DNA of 13,149 nt from CAWACC01 sp964390695 (GCA_964390695.1 CAYMKI010000087.1:1-13149); one strand, 5' to 3'. Positions 5,374-12,909 are shown, counted from the first letter of the stretch. Numbers and translations are program-made. The notes: a model not told the origin generated them from the sequence alone.

Positions 5374-8121
5374 ATGAAAAGAATTGTTACTGGTTTGATA
5401 GCTCTATTTATACGGTTTATTCTTTGGTTCCGATATAAGGTCACAATCAAAGGTTTGGACACGCTGACACCGCAGAACTTAAGCAAACCCGGCGGCGTGC
5501 TATTTTTGCCCAACCACCCCGCTGTATTCGTCGATCCCGCTCTCATCACTTTGGCTGTATGGTCGAAATTTCCTATCAGGCCCATGATTGTCGAATACCA
5601 ATTTTACACGCCTGTGGTGAACTCTCTCATGCATTTCCTCAAGGCTTTGCCTGTTCCCGACTTCACCAATGCAAGCAATAGCTTGAAAAAAAAACGCAGC
5701 GATAAAGTCATTCAGCAAGTCATCGAGGGAATAAAAGAAGGCGATAACTTCCTCATCTATCCCTCGGGAAGGACCAAACAGACTGGATATGAAGCTATAG
5801 GCGGTGCTTCGGCTGTTCCTAAAATCATTCATGATGTTCCAGAGGCTAATATTGTCCTGGTGCGTATTAAAGGACTGTGGGGCAGCAGTTTCTCGCGAGC
5901 TTATACAGGCAAGGCTCCTCCTATGTATAAGACCATTTGGGAAGGGGTAAAACATGCTTTCAAAAACTTCATATTCTTCACTCCTCGTAGACATGTCATC
6001 ATCGAATTGGAACCTGCGCCAGCCGATTTTCCTTACCAAGGCAGCCGCCTAGAAATCAATAAATACCTGGAAGCTTACTACAACAAGCCCGACGGATTAA
6101 GCCAGCAAGTGGGAAATTATCCTGGCGATTCACTTATCCGCGTTTCCTATAGCCTATGGAAGGAGGTGGTGTACCCGCTTCCAGTAAAAACAGAAATCGA
6201 TGATAAAAACATACGCTTGGATGCTATATCCGACGCTGTCAAACAAAAAGTCGTAAGCCGTCTAGCGCAAATTGCCGATGTTCCGGTAGACTCCATTAAA
6301 CCTAATATGAACCTGTCTGTAGACTTAGGATTGGACTCCTTGGACGTAGCTGAAGTCGCCATATTCCTGCAAGATGCTTTCGACATACAAAATATTCCCA
6401 ATCCAGAGTTGACAACGGTGGCCAAAGTGATGGCTATAGCTGCTAAACAAGTGGTTTTTGAAGTGGAAGCTGAAAACCACCTGGTCGACCTGACCTTATG
6501 GAATAAAAAGCCCTCGAAGAAAGAAAGGATTTTTCTCCCTCCCGGAAAAATTATCCCCGAAGTCTTTTTCAATAACTGCGACCTCATGGGCAACACCGTC
6601 GCCTGCGGAGATGAACGCAGCGGTGTCTTGACATATCCACAGGCAAAACTGCGGGTGATCCTATTGGCGCGTTATATCCGTAAATTAGAGGGGGAATATA
6701 TAGGCATTCTTCTGCCGTCTAGCGTAGCAGCTACCCTGTTGATCTTGGCGACGCAGTTAGCGGGAAAAGTGCCTCTATTAGTCAACTGGACTGTAGGATC
6801 AAGGCACTTGGAGTCAGTTGTAAAATTGTCTGGAGTGAAACATGTGCTGACCTCTTGGGCTTTCATTGACCGCTTGGAAAATGTCGACCTGACACCCATC
6901 GAAGACTTATTGGTCATGCTCGAAGATCAAAGGCGAAAGTTTACCCTGTTGGAAAAACTCAAGTCGAAGTATCTGTCCACAAGATCAACAGGTTATCTGC
7001 TCAAGAAATTTCAAATGAATTCCTTATCTGAGGATGATCGTGCGGTTCTGCTTTTCACCAGCGGAACCGAAAGCCTTCCTAAAGGAGTGCCGTTGACCCA
7101 CAAGAATCTCCTCAGCATGCAGAAAGCAGCTCTTGAGGGTCTTGTGATTGAAACCGATGATATCTTATTAAGCATGCTGCCTCCTTTTCATGCTTTTGGC
7201 TTTTCCGTGACGACATTGATACCGTTACTATGCGGTTTAAAGGCAGTGTATGCACCCGACCCCACCAATGGAAAACAGCTCGCACAAACAGCCTATCGCT
7301 GGGGAGCCACGATCCTATGCGGTACGCCTGCATTTATCAAGGGCATCATTAAAGTAGCCTCCAAAGAACAACTAAAAAGTGTGAGAATGTGCTTTACCGG
7401 TGCTGAAAAAGCTCCACCGGAGCTCTTTCAACTGTTGGATCAATTTTTCGGCAAAAATATCCTCTTTTTAGAGGGTTACGGCATCACCGAATGCTCTCCA
7501 GTGCTGACATTTAACCGTGCAGGCAAGCCTCATAAAGGCGTAGGCATACCCGCCAATGGAGTTGAGTTGTGCATCGTGCATCAAGATACCTATGAACCTC
7601 TTTCTTTGGGAGTCCAAGGTTTGATTTTAGCTAAAGGCCCTAACGTTTTCTCAGGCTATATAAACCCGGGAATTTCTTCTCCCTTTGTAGATGTCTTGGG
7701 CTCGACTTGGTATAAAACCGGAGATCTCGGATACCTAGATTCTGATGGCAATCTCTATATCTCCGGACGGTTGAAACGCTTCATCAAAATCGGAGCGGAG
7801 ATGATCAGCTTGGCAGCTATCGAAGATGGTCTCCTACAAATGGGAGTTTCGAAAAAATGGCCCATCACGCAAGAAGGCGTAGCCTTAGCGGTGTGCTCGA
7901 AAGAAATACCCGGCGATAAACCTAAAATTTACTTGTTTACCGCCTTTCCCATTACATTAGAAGAGGTGAATGCAGCTTTGAAAGAAGCCGGTTTCAGCAA
8001 TTTGGTCAAAATAAGCAACGTCATGCGCCTGCTTGAAATTCCGTTAATGGGATCAGGTAAAGTGAATTATAGGTTGCTAGAAAGCGATTACATGGCTAAA
8101 ATGGAACAAACTACAACCTAA
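5374..8121 (+). CDS. aas: acyltransferase / acyl carrier protein / acyl-ACP synthetase fusion (Aas-like)
   Basis: 915 residues with three domains. Residues 1-240 are a PlsC-type acyltransferase: N-terminal hydrophobic segment 5-20, NHPAVFVDP at 47-55 with catalytic His48 and Asp54, and YPSGRT at 129-134. Residues 275-365 are an acyl carrier protein with the phosphopantetheine site LGLDSLD, Ser322. Residues 390-915 are an AMP-forming ligase: P-loop TSGTESLPKG (562-571), PPFHAFGFS, GYGITE (701-706), YKTGD (780-784), GRLKR (798-802) and terminal SGKVNYR with Lys896. E. coli Aas (719 residues) has only the first and third parts; it acylates lysophospholipid using fatty acid activated on ACP. The role inferred here is recycling or salvage of scavenged fatty acids into membrane lipid at the inner membrane. 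The start is supported by AGGAG at 5362-5366, seven bases before the ATG. It is followed 9 bp later by cysS. Confidence 0.93.
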   Translation: MKRIVTGLIALFIRFILWFRYKVTIKGLDTLTPQNLSKPGGVLFLPNHPAVFVDPALITLAVWSKFPIRPMIVEYQFYTPVVNSLMHFLKALPVPDFTNASNSLKKKRSDKVIQQVIEGIKEGDNFLIYPSGRTKQTGYEAIGGASAVPKIIHDVPEANIVLVRIKGLWGSSFSRAYTGKAPPMYKTIWEGVKHAFKNFIFFTPRRHVIIELEPAPADFPYQGSRLEINKYLEAYYNKPDGLSQQVGNYPGDSLIRVSYSLWKEVVYPLPVKTEIDDKNIRLDAISDAVKQKVVSRLAQIADVPVDSIKPNMNLSVDLGLDSLDVAEVAIFLQDAFDIQNIPNPELTTVAKVMAIAAKQVVFEVEAENHLVDLTLWNKKPSKKERIFLPPGKIIPEVFFNNCDLMGNTVACGDERSGVLTYPQAKLRVILLARYIRKLEGEYIGILLPSSVAATLLILATQLAGKVPLLVNWTVGSRHLESVVKLSGVKHVLTSWAFIDRLENVDLTPIEDLLVMLEDQRRKFTLLEKLKSKYLSTRSTGYLLKKFQMNSLSEDDRAVLLFTSGTESLPKGVPLTHKNLLSMQKAALEGLVIETDDILLSMLPPFHAFGFSVTTLIPLLCGLKAVYAPDPTNGKQLAQTAYRWGATILCGTPAFIKGIIKVASKEQLKSVRMCFTGAEKAPPELFQLLDQFFGKNILFLEGYGITECSPVLTFNRAGKPHKGVGIPANGVELCIVHQDTYEPLSLGVQGLILAKGPNVFSGYINPGISSPFVDVLGSTWYKTGDLGYLDSDGNLYISGRLKRFIKIGAEMISLAAIEDGLLQMGVSKKWPITQEGVALAVCSKEIPGDKPKIYLFTAFPITLEEVNAALKEAGFSNLVKISNVMRLLEIPLMGSGKVNYRLLESDYMAKMEQTTT

Positions 8122-8130
8122 CAGATTTTA

Positions 8131-9561
8131 ATGTTTGAACCATCATCTTTGACCCTTCAGCTATTCAACACGGCTACAAGAAAAAAAGAACCTTTCGTTC
8201 CTCTTGTAGCCGGACACGTGAAAATGTATACCTGTGGCCCCACAGTATATAATTACGCCCACATCGGGAATTTCAGAACCTATGTTTTTGAAGACCTTCT
8301 ACGCAGAACCCTGAAATTTTTAGGGTTCAAAGTGACTCAGGTTATGAATTTAACGGATGTAGACGATAAAACCATCCGCGGCGCCATCGCCAAAAATATC
8401 ACCTTAGAAGCCTTCACGCAGACCTATAAAGATATCTTCTTTGAAGACCTAAAGACTTTAGGCATAGAAAAGGTCGAACATTATCCTGCTGCTACAGATT
8501 ACATCGAACAAATGATCCAGTTGGTTCAAGCATTGATGCAAAAGGGAGTGGCCTATGTGGGAGGCGACGGATCGGTGTATTTTGCCATCAATAAGTTCCC
8601 TTCTTATGGCTGCCTATCTCATCTTCACCTCCATGAACTGAAAGCCGGTGCCTCGGAAAGAGTACAGTTGGATGAATACGATAAAGATCATGTTGCCGAT
8701 TTTGTGCTCTGGAAATCCTACGATCCACAACGTGATGGAAATATTTACTGGGAGAGTCCCTTCGGCAAGGGAAGGCCCGGGTGGCATCTGGAATGCTCGG
8801 CCATGGCTATGGCACTATTAGGTGAAACCTTGGATATCCACGTGGGAGGGGTCGATAACATGTTCCCTCATCACGAAAACGAAATCGCCCAATCCGAAGC
8901 TAAGACAGGCAAAAAGTTTGCAAACCTGTGGATGCATTCCGAACATTTGGTTGTCGATAATAAAAAAATGTCCAAAAGTTTAGGTAACTTTTTTACGCTG
9001 CGCGACCTCTTAGACAAAGGCTTCAGCGGTATCGAAGTGCGCTACATGCTCTTGCAGACGCATTATAAAACCCAATTGAACTTTACCTTTGCCGGTCTGG
9101 AAGCAGTGAAACACTCTCTGCAGCGCTTAAATGATTTCATCCAAAGGCTGTTAGAGATACATCAGCCAGGCCGAACAGGGGAAGTCAATGCTGTTGTGGA
9201 TCGAACTCTACGCCATTTTGCTGAAGCCTTAGCTGACGATCTGAATATTTCAGAAGCCTTAGCCGCCGTATTTGAATTGGTCCGGGAGGTCAACTTCCTC
9301 TGCGACCAAAACAAAGTACTGACAGATGACGCTGCCGAGATTCTAACTACCCTGAAGAGAATCAACGCTGTTTTAGGGGTGATGTCGTTTGAGAAGAAAG
9401 CCGAAGTAATACCCCAAGAATTGCAGGAGGCCCTCGAAAAAAGGATCCAAGCGCGCAAAGATAAAAACTGGGCTTTGTCAGATCAGCTCAGAGACTATAT
9501 TCTAAGTCAAGGTTTTGTAATTGAAGATACACCAGCCGGTGCTCGTTTAAAAAGGAAATAA
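8131..9561 (+). CDS. cysS: cysteinyl-tRNA synthetase
   Basis: 476 residues, normal length. It charges tRNA-Cys with cysteine in the cytoplasm (class I synthetase). The HIGH signature appears as HIGN (44-47) within TCGPTVYNYAHIGN, and KMSKS is at 279-283. The zinc ligands are conserved in position: Cys35, Cys222 (GWHLECS), His247 and Glu251 (FPHHENEIAQS). The N-terminal Rossmann domain, CP insertion, stem-contact fold and C-terminal anticodon helices are all present; the end AGARLKRK is intact. The ATG is 9 bp after the aas stop with no clear SD, suggesting translational coupling to aas. Confidence 0.97.
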   Translation: MFEPSSLTLQLFNTATRKKEPFVPLVAGHVKMYTCGPTVYNYAHIGNFRTYVFEDLLRRTLKFLGFKVTQVMNLTDVDDKTIRGAIAKNITLEAFTQTYKDIFFEDLKTLGIEKVEHYPAATDYIEQMIQLVQALMQKGVAYVGGDGSVYFAINKFPSYGCLSHLHLHELKAGASERVQLDEYDKDHVADFVLWKSYDPQRDGNIYWESPFGKGRPGWHLECSAMAMALLGETLDIHVGGVDNMFPHHENEIAQSEAKTGKKFANLWMHSEHLVVDNKKMSKSLGNFFTLRDLLDKGFSGIEVRYMLLQTHYKTQLNFTFAGLEAVKHSLQRLNDFIQRLLEIHQPGRTGEVNAVVDRTLRHFAEALADDLNISEALAAVFELVREVNFLCDQNKVLTDDAAEILTTLKRINAVLGVMSFEKKAEVIPQELQEALEKRIQARKDKNWALSDQLRDYILSQGFVIEDTPAGARLKRK

Positions 9562-9572
9562 ATTAAGTTGTC

Positions 9573-9821
9573 ATGAGTAAAACAAAAGATGAGCGATTCG
9601 TTCTTGCGCTCTATAAGATAGCCAAAGAATCGGGAGATTTAGAAGGTAATTACAATAAACATCAGGTAGGCGAATCCACAGGCTTGCATTATCGCGCCGT
9701 CGATGCTATTTGCCGCCTTTTGATTCAAGCTAATTTCATCAAAAAAGCCGGCGAAGAAGAGATTTATCTTACCCCGCATGGCATCAAATTGGCTGAGAAG
9801 CTCTTAGAAGAGATAGGGTAA
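9573..9821 (+). CDS. small winged-helix protein
   Basis: 82 residues, beginning 11 bp after the cysS stop and therefore probably on the same transcript. There is only a weak SD, so coupling is likely. The predicted order is helix (5-19), a helix-turn-helix around 29-55 (KHQVGESTGLHYRAVDAICRLL), then a beta-wing IKKAGEEEIYLTPHG (56-70) and a final helix. This is the layout of small winged-helix DNA-binding proteins in which the wing reads 'I...I.LT..G...A'. No ligand or partner domain is present. It may be a stand-alone regulator or a nucleic-acid binding accessory; no target can be named. There is no obvious terminator in the bases after its stop. Confidence 0.75.
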   Translation: MSKTKDERFVLALYKIAKESGDLEGNYNKHQVGESTGLHYRAVDAICRLLIQANFIKKAGEEEIYLTPHGIKLAEKLLEEIG

Positions 9822-9888
9822 AGAATTTTATCATTTTGTGTCACCATATAATACGCTAAGAGAATGTATCGGGCATTTGTATTTTATG

Positions 9889-9945
9889 GAAGGAGTTGCA
9901 AAATTCGGAAAATGCGTGATTTTGAGAGATTTGTAACTATTCACT
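9889..9945 (-). repeat. degenerate inverted partial copy of the 191-bp repeat
   Basis: Read on the plus strand, AGTTGCAAAATTCG (9894-9907) is the exact reverse complement of 10141-10154 in the first 191-bp repeat. The similarity continues in patches (AAA, CG, ATT, GAGA, then TGTAACT and TTCA up to 9943), with about 12 bases missing relative to the full copy. Order and spacing of the matching blocks support a real but old copy in inverted orientation. Confidence 0.55.
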
Positions 9946-9968
9946 ATCCCTAATTATACATAAGATTC

Positions 9969-10066
9969 AACCACAGAGCCCACAGAGATCACAGAGAGAT
10001 AAATTCAAGTCTGAATAGTATTTATTGAGTTTTTGCCCCTCTGTGTTCTATGTGGGCTCTGTGGTT
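9969..10066. repeat. CACAGAG-type long imperfect hairpin
   Basis: The arms are 9969-9996 (beginning AACCACAGAGCCCACA) and 10039-10066. They are complementary over 28 bases with two mismatches, around a 42-base spacer. Internally the arms are a loose repetition of CACAGAG. Similar CACAGAG-rich inverted repeats are, from memory, a recurring intergenic class in unrelated bacterial genomes. There is no coding capacity. The RNA would fold strongly in either direction, so it could also act as a terminator for the cysS transcript. Confidence 0.8.
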
Positions 10067-10090
10067 CACTAAATTACACACTACGTACTG

Positions 10091-10281
10091 CTCTGAAAAG
10101 TTACAGGGGGTATTAGAGTAGATCTCAATGATCGCCTTTGCGAATTTTGCAACTTCCTCAATAGATTGCGTTCCTTAGGAGCTCAATCGGTTGACTTTTT
10201 TTACCCGGAGTTACCACTCTGATCGGAATGGGCTACGGTTTGTACTTTTTTTGACAGCCCTCTCACCAGCCCAAGGGGCTG
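10091..10281 (+). repeat. 191-bp dispersed repeat, copy A
   Basis: Matches 12910-13100 in the same orientation with 11 substitutions and two one-base indels by my hand alignment, about 93% identity. A 72-base core (10111-10182) is identical in both copies, while most differences lie in the distal half. The copy ends in a 6-bp triloop palindrome (10267-10281). No ORF of meaningful length is present and no target-site duplication was recognised. It lies to the left of the leader ORF, symporter and dipeptidase genes. Confidence 0.9.
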
Positions 10282-10398
10282 CAGCATAAGACATGAAATA
10301 TTCATCTAGGGTTGTAGCACCCTTACAGGGTGCTACATATGATAGAATCTTCTCCCAGGGCGATGCCCTGGGCTATTACGTTCCAGCCCTTTGGGCTG
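10267..10398. repeat. cluster of short triloop palindromes (REP-like)
   Basis: Four perfect hairpins, each with exactly three loop bases: CAGCCC-AAG-GGGCTG (10267-10281), a 10-bp stem GTAGCACCCT with loop TAC (10314-10336), CCCAGGGC-GAT-GCCCTGGG (10354-10372) and CAGCCC-TTT-GGGCTG (10384-10398). The first and last are near copies of each other. The segment 10365-10393 recurs inverted at 13091-13119 with one mismatch. This points to a REP or MITE-like palindromic element built from modules. Confidence 0.8.
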
Positions 10399-10482
10399 AT
10401 GATAGGCCATATTGAAGCCGCCAACAGCACAAGTTCTAGGAACAAAACCTGCCCGTAAATTGCGCAACGTTATTTTTATCTC

Positions 10483-10511
10483 TTGCTTTTTTTATAAAAA
10501 TTAGTTATCAT
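10483..10511 (+). promoter_or_regulatory. probable sigma70-type promoter for the 43-codon ORF and symporter operon
   Basis: TTGCTT (10483-10488) and TATCAT (10506-10511) are separated by 17 bases in an AT-rich stretch. The expected start of transcription would be near 10518, leaving a leader of about 37 bases before the ATG at 10555. It is the first good promoter after the repeat block. Confidence 0.5.
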
Positions 10512-10554
10512 TTATCACATTATTGTGTATGACTTAAAGTTATTAGGAGATAAC

Positions 10555-10686
10555 ATGAGTACCAAAAACATTGATGATGAAACAAAGGTTTCATTTGTTC
10601 AGACAGAAAACTTTTGCTTTTCTATTTCAAAAACCGTTCCTTCTTCTCGCCGTCTTTCCATCCGTCGTGAGCGTTCAGCTCGTTAA
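10555..10686 (+). CDS. 43-residue peptide, possible leader ORF
   Basis: ATG at 10555 to TAA at 10684-10686, preceded by a strong AGGAGA (10545-10550) and a plausible promoter. The first 28 residues (MSTKNIDDETKV, then FVQTENFCFSIS) are mildly acidic to neutral. The last 14 (SSRRLSIRRERSAR) are very basic, with six arginines and no acidic residue except one Glu. There is no membrane segment or signal peptide and I know no family for it. It lies 168 bp ahead of the symporter start and its stop is followed at once by T9. It may be a free small protein, or a translated leader controlling the downstream genes. The strong ribosome site argues that it is translated. Confidence 0.6.
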   Translation: MSTKNIDDETKVSFVQTENFCFSISKTVPSSRRLSIRRERSAR

Positions 10687-10695
10687 TTTTTTTTT
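10669..10695 (+). terminator. weak hairpin plus T9, possible attenuator
   Basis: GAGC-GTTCA-GCTC (10669-10681) can extend by two G-T wobble pairs and is followed, five bases later, by nine Ts (10687-10695). The stem lies in the last codons of the 43-codon ORF, with the stop codon between stem and T-run. The stem is short, so termination would be weak. A ribosome finishing the ORF would cover it. Confidence 0.3.
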
Positions 10696-10854
10696 CTCAA
10701 ATTTAATTTTATTACTGTCTGAAAGAACTTAATCTATCGAGACTATTTTCTCTTGATGCTTGTTCTTCAGGCTTTGCATTCATTTACATTTATTAATATT
10801 AAAACCTTCTGCGAAGAAACGTACTTGGTTTTATTTAAATTACAAGGATTTTTC

Positions 10855-12219
10855 ATGGAAATGCCATTATTTGTTTTATTGCTTTTTGGACTTCAAATTT
10901 TTTATTGGATGGTGGCTAGGCGAGCTTCCAAGAAAGTGGAAACGAAGCAGGATTATTTTTTAGCCGGCAAAAGCGTGCGGTTATTCCCTTTAACCATGAC
11001 CTTTATGGCATCCATTATCGGAGGAGGCGTTATGTTGGGAGCTGCAGAAGAGGCTTATATTTTTGGTTGGACGGTTTTACTTTATCCCGTAGGATCCTCC
11101 CTGGGATTGATTTTGCTTGGAATAGGGGTAGGTAGAAAATTAGCGGAATTTAAGCTATCTACAGTAGCTCAGATCTTTGAAGAAGTGTATAAGTCCATGT
11201 GGTTGAAAAGGGCCGCTTCCGTGCTCTCTGTGGTGTCATTGTTTATGATTTTGGCAGCGCAGATCACTGCTTCAGCAAAATTTATGACTAGCTTAGGATT
11301 ACACAACACGCTGTTGTTTGTGGCTTTTTGGCTGATAGTCATAATTTATACAGCTCAAGGAGGATTAAAAGCTGTCATCTCAACGGACGTAGTCCAGGGA
11401 ACCTTTTTTTCGGCGGTGTTGTTGTTATGTTTTGGTTACGTTCTGTATTCAAATTCATCGGTTGTTTTGGACCAAATAAGTAATAACGATGGTTTCAATA
11501 TGGTCTCATCAAAGATCTGGGGCTGGCTGTTGATGCCTTTGTTCTACATGGTTATAGGACAAGATATGGGCCAGCGATGCTTTGCTGGAGATTCTCCAAC
11601 AACGGTTTCAAAAGCCACCTTGTTGGCTGGAGCGGCTACTTTGATAGTGGGAGTTGTTCCCGTATTCTTTGGCGTTCTTGCTAATACCATGAACTTAGAT
11701 GTGCTCAAAGGAAGCAGTGTATTGATGACAGCTATCGCAGCCACATGCTCGCCCTTGCTAACAGCATTAGTAGGTTGTGCAGTTCTTGCAGCCATAGTTT
11801 CTACAGTCACCTCCCTGATCAATGCCATCAGTTCCAACCTATCTAGCGACTTTAATCCTAGGCAAGCACATCAAGTCATTTCAGCCCGTGGTTTTCGGTG
11901 CATCACCTGCATGATTTCATTGTCGGCAATATCGTTTGCATTTTTCTTTGAAAATGTTCTGGATCTTTTAATAGACTGTTATGACCTTTCTATTAGCTGT
12001 GTGTTTGTGTCAATTGTCATCGCCCTATATAAAAAACAGGGTAATTTTTTGGCGGCCATGTTCTCGATGATCTTCGGAGCCCTTGGATTTATTCTCTTTC
12101 GTATTTATCCAGTGGACTTTCCGAAAGAAATCGCTAGCATCATTCTCTCACTAGTTGGATATGGAGTAGGGGAATTCATGGCATTACTATTGAGGAAAGT
12201 AAAAAATCAAACCGCTTAG
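10855..12219 (+). CDS. sodium:solute symporter family transporter
   Basis: 454 residues and about 12-13 membrane helices, with the SSS (TC 2.A.21) fold seen in the PutP, PanF and SglT group. It would import a small solute using the sodium gradient. Diagnostic segments: DYFLAGKS (33-40), the broken first helix of the core ASIIGGGVMLG (52-62), YTAQGGLKAVISTDVVQG (165-182), GQDMGQRCFAG (235-245), and VLAAIVSTVTSLINAISSNLSSDF (310-333), whose Ser/Thr at 316-317 fit the Na2 sodium site. The substrate cannot be read from sequence. I chose ATG 10855 because AAGGA (10844-10848) precedes it and it puts a hydrophobic helix first; an upstream TTG at 10753 would add 34 unlikely residues. The dipeptidase gene begins 10 bp after its stop. 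Confidence 0.9.
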   Translation: MEMPLFVLLLFGLQIFYWMVARRASKKVETKQDYFLAGKSVRLFPLTMTFMASIIGGGVMLGAAEEAYIFGWTVLLYPVGSSLGLILLGIGVGRKLAEFKLSTVAQIFEEVYKSMWLKRAASVLSVVSLFMILAAQITASAKFMTSLGLHNTLLFVAFWLIVIIYTAQGGLKAVISTDVVQGTFFSAVLLLCFGYVLYSNSSVVLDQISNNDGFNMVSSKIWGWLLMPLFYMVIGQDMGQRCFAGDSPTTVSKATLLAGAATLIVGVVPVFFGVLANTMNLDVLKGSSVLMTAIAATCSPLLTALVGCAVLAAIVSTVTSLINAISSNLSSDFNPRQAHQVISARGFRCITCMISLSAISFAFFFENVLDLLIDCYDLSISCVFVSIVIALYKKQGNFLAAMFSMIFGALGFILFRIYPVDFPKEIASIILSLVGYGVGEFMALLLRKVKNQTA

Positions 12220-12229
12220 AGGAGATATT

Positions 12230-12892
12230 ATGTCAAATAACAAAATTACATTTACTCTCTTGGATTTGCAAAAGATCCAATGCAAAGACAATGGAGAGTT
12301 GCTAGTTGTCTTGCAACAGGTCTCTCCAGGTATTTTATGCCAATATCGGAGGCAAGATACTGGCATTCAGAAAATATGGGTAAGACAATCTGTCAGTGAT
12401 AAGCTGCAGAGGGTGCAAAGTCAATTGGCCTTATATCAAAAAAATATACGCTTGCTGGTAGTGGAAGGATATCGTTCGATAAAAACACAGGAAAGACTAT
12501 TTGTTCAACAACTCTTAATTGAGCACAAAAAATGTCCCAACTTGGACCTGGATGAGCTTATCGAGCATGTATTTAAGTTTATCGCACTACCAAGCGTAGC
12601 TGGACATTCTACTGGAGGAGCTGTGGACTTGACCCTATCTATTGATGGTAGAGAAGTCGATATGGGAGGTAATATTGCTGAATTTAAATGCTCAGAGCTT
12701 ATCCCTACATATTCTTCACTTACAACACCCGAACAAGCTAAATGGCGTCATCTGCTGCATGATTTAATGAAGGCAGAAGGTTTTGCCCCGTATTATGGTG
12801 AGTGGTGGCATTTTTCTTATGGCGACAGGGAATGGGCAGCTTTTTATAAAAAACCAGAGGCGATATACACCCCGCTTTGGTTTTTAGAATGA
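12230..12892 (+). CDS. VanX/DdpX-like D-alanyl-D-alanine dipeptidase (peptidase M15)
   Basis: 220 residues; VanX has 202. The family is a zinc enzyme that splits D-Ala-D-Ala. Every active-site residue of VanX has a counterpart with the same spacing: Arg82 in VEGYRS, His126 and Asp133 in SVAGHSTGGAVDLTL (zinc ligands), Glu191 and His194 in EWWHFSYGD (base and zinc ligand). A DMGG segment (144-147) is also present. There is no signal peptide, so it should work in the cytoplasm. The start is supported by AGAGGAGA at 12218-12225, which overlaps the symporter stop codon, so the two genes are one transcription unit. No VanR/S, VanH or VanA homologue is nearby, which speaks against a glycopeptide-resistance cluster and for D-Ala-D-Ala recycling or use as a nutrient. 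Other dipeptides remain possible substrates. Confidence 0.9.
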   Translation: MSNNKITFTLLDLQKIQCKDNGELLVVLQQVSPGILCQYRRQDTGIQKIWVRQSVSDKLQRVQSQLALYQKNIRLLVVEGYRSIKTQERLFVQQLLIEHKKCPNLDLDELIEHVFKFIALPSVAGHSTGGAVDLTLSIDGREVDMGGNIAEFKCSELIPTYSSLTTPEQAKWRHLLHDLMKAEGFAPYYGEWWHFSYGDREWAAFYKKPEAIYTPLWFLE

Positions 12893-12909
12893 TTTGCTCT
12901 ATATTAATA

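Noticed and set aside
5500..6596. Minus-strand ORFs within the aas fusion
   Set aside because: They are shadows of a gene whose catalytic motifs are all intact. No family match or start signals.
9969..10398. CRISPR array
   Set aside because: The repeats are palindromes of different sequences and lengths without regular spacers, and no cas gene is present.
10753..10854. TTG start adding 34 residues to the symporter
   Set aside because: There is no SD at a proper distance, the extension does not look like an SSS N-terminus, and ATG 10855 has AAGGA six bases upstream.
12230..12892. Vancomycin resistance determinant
   Set aside because: Only the VanX-like enzyme is present, without VanA/B ligase, VanH dehydrogenase or VanR/S regulators. 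The linked gene is a symporter, so resistance is not the likely role.
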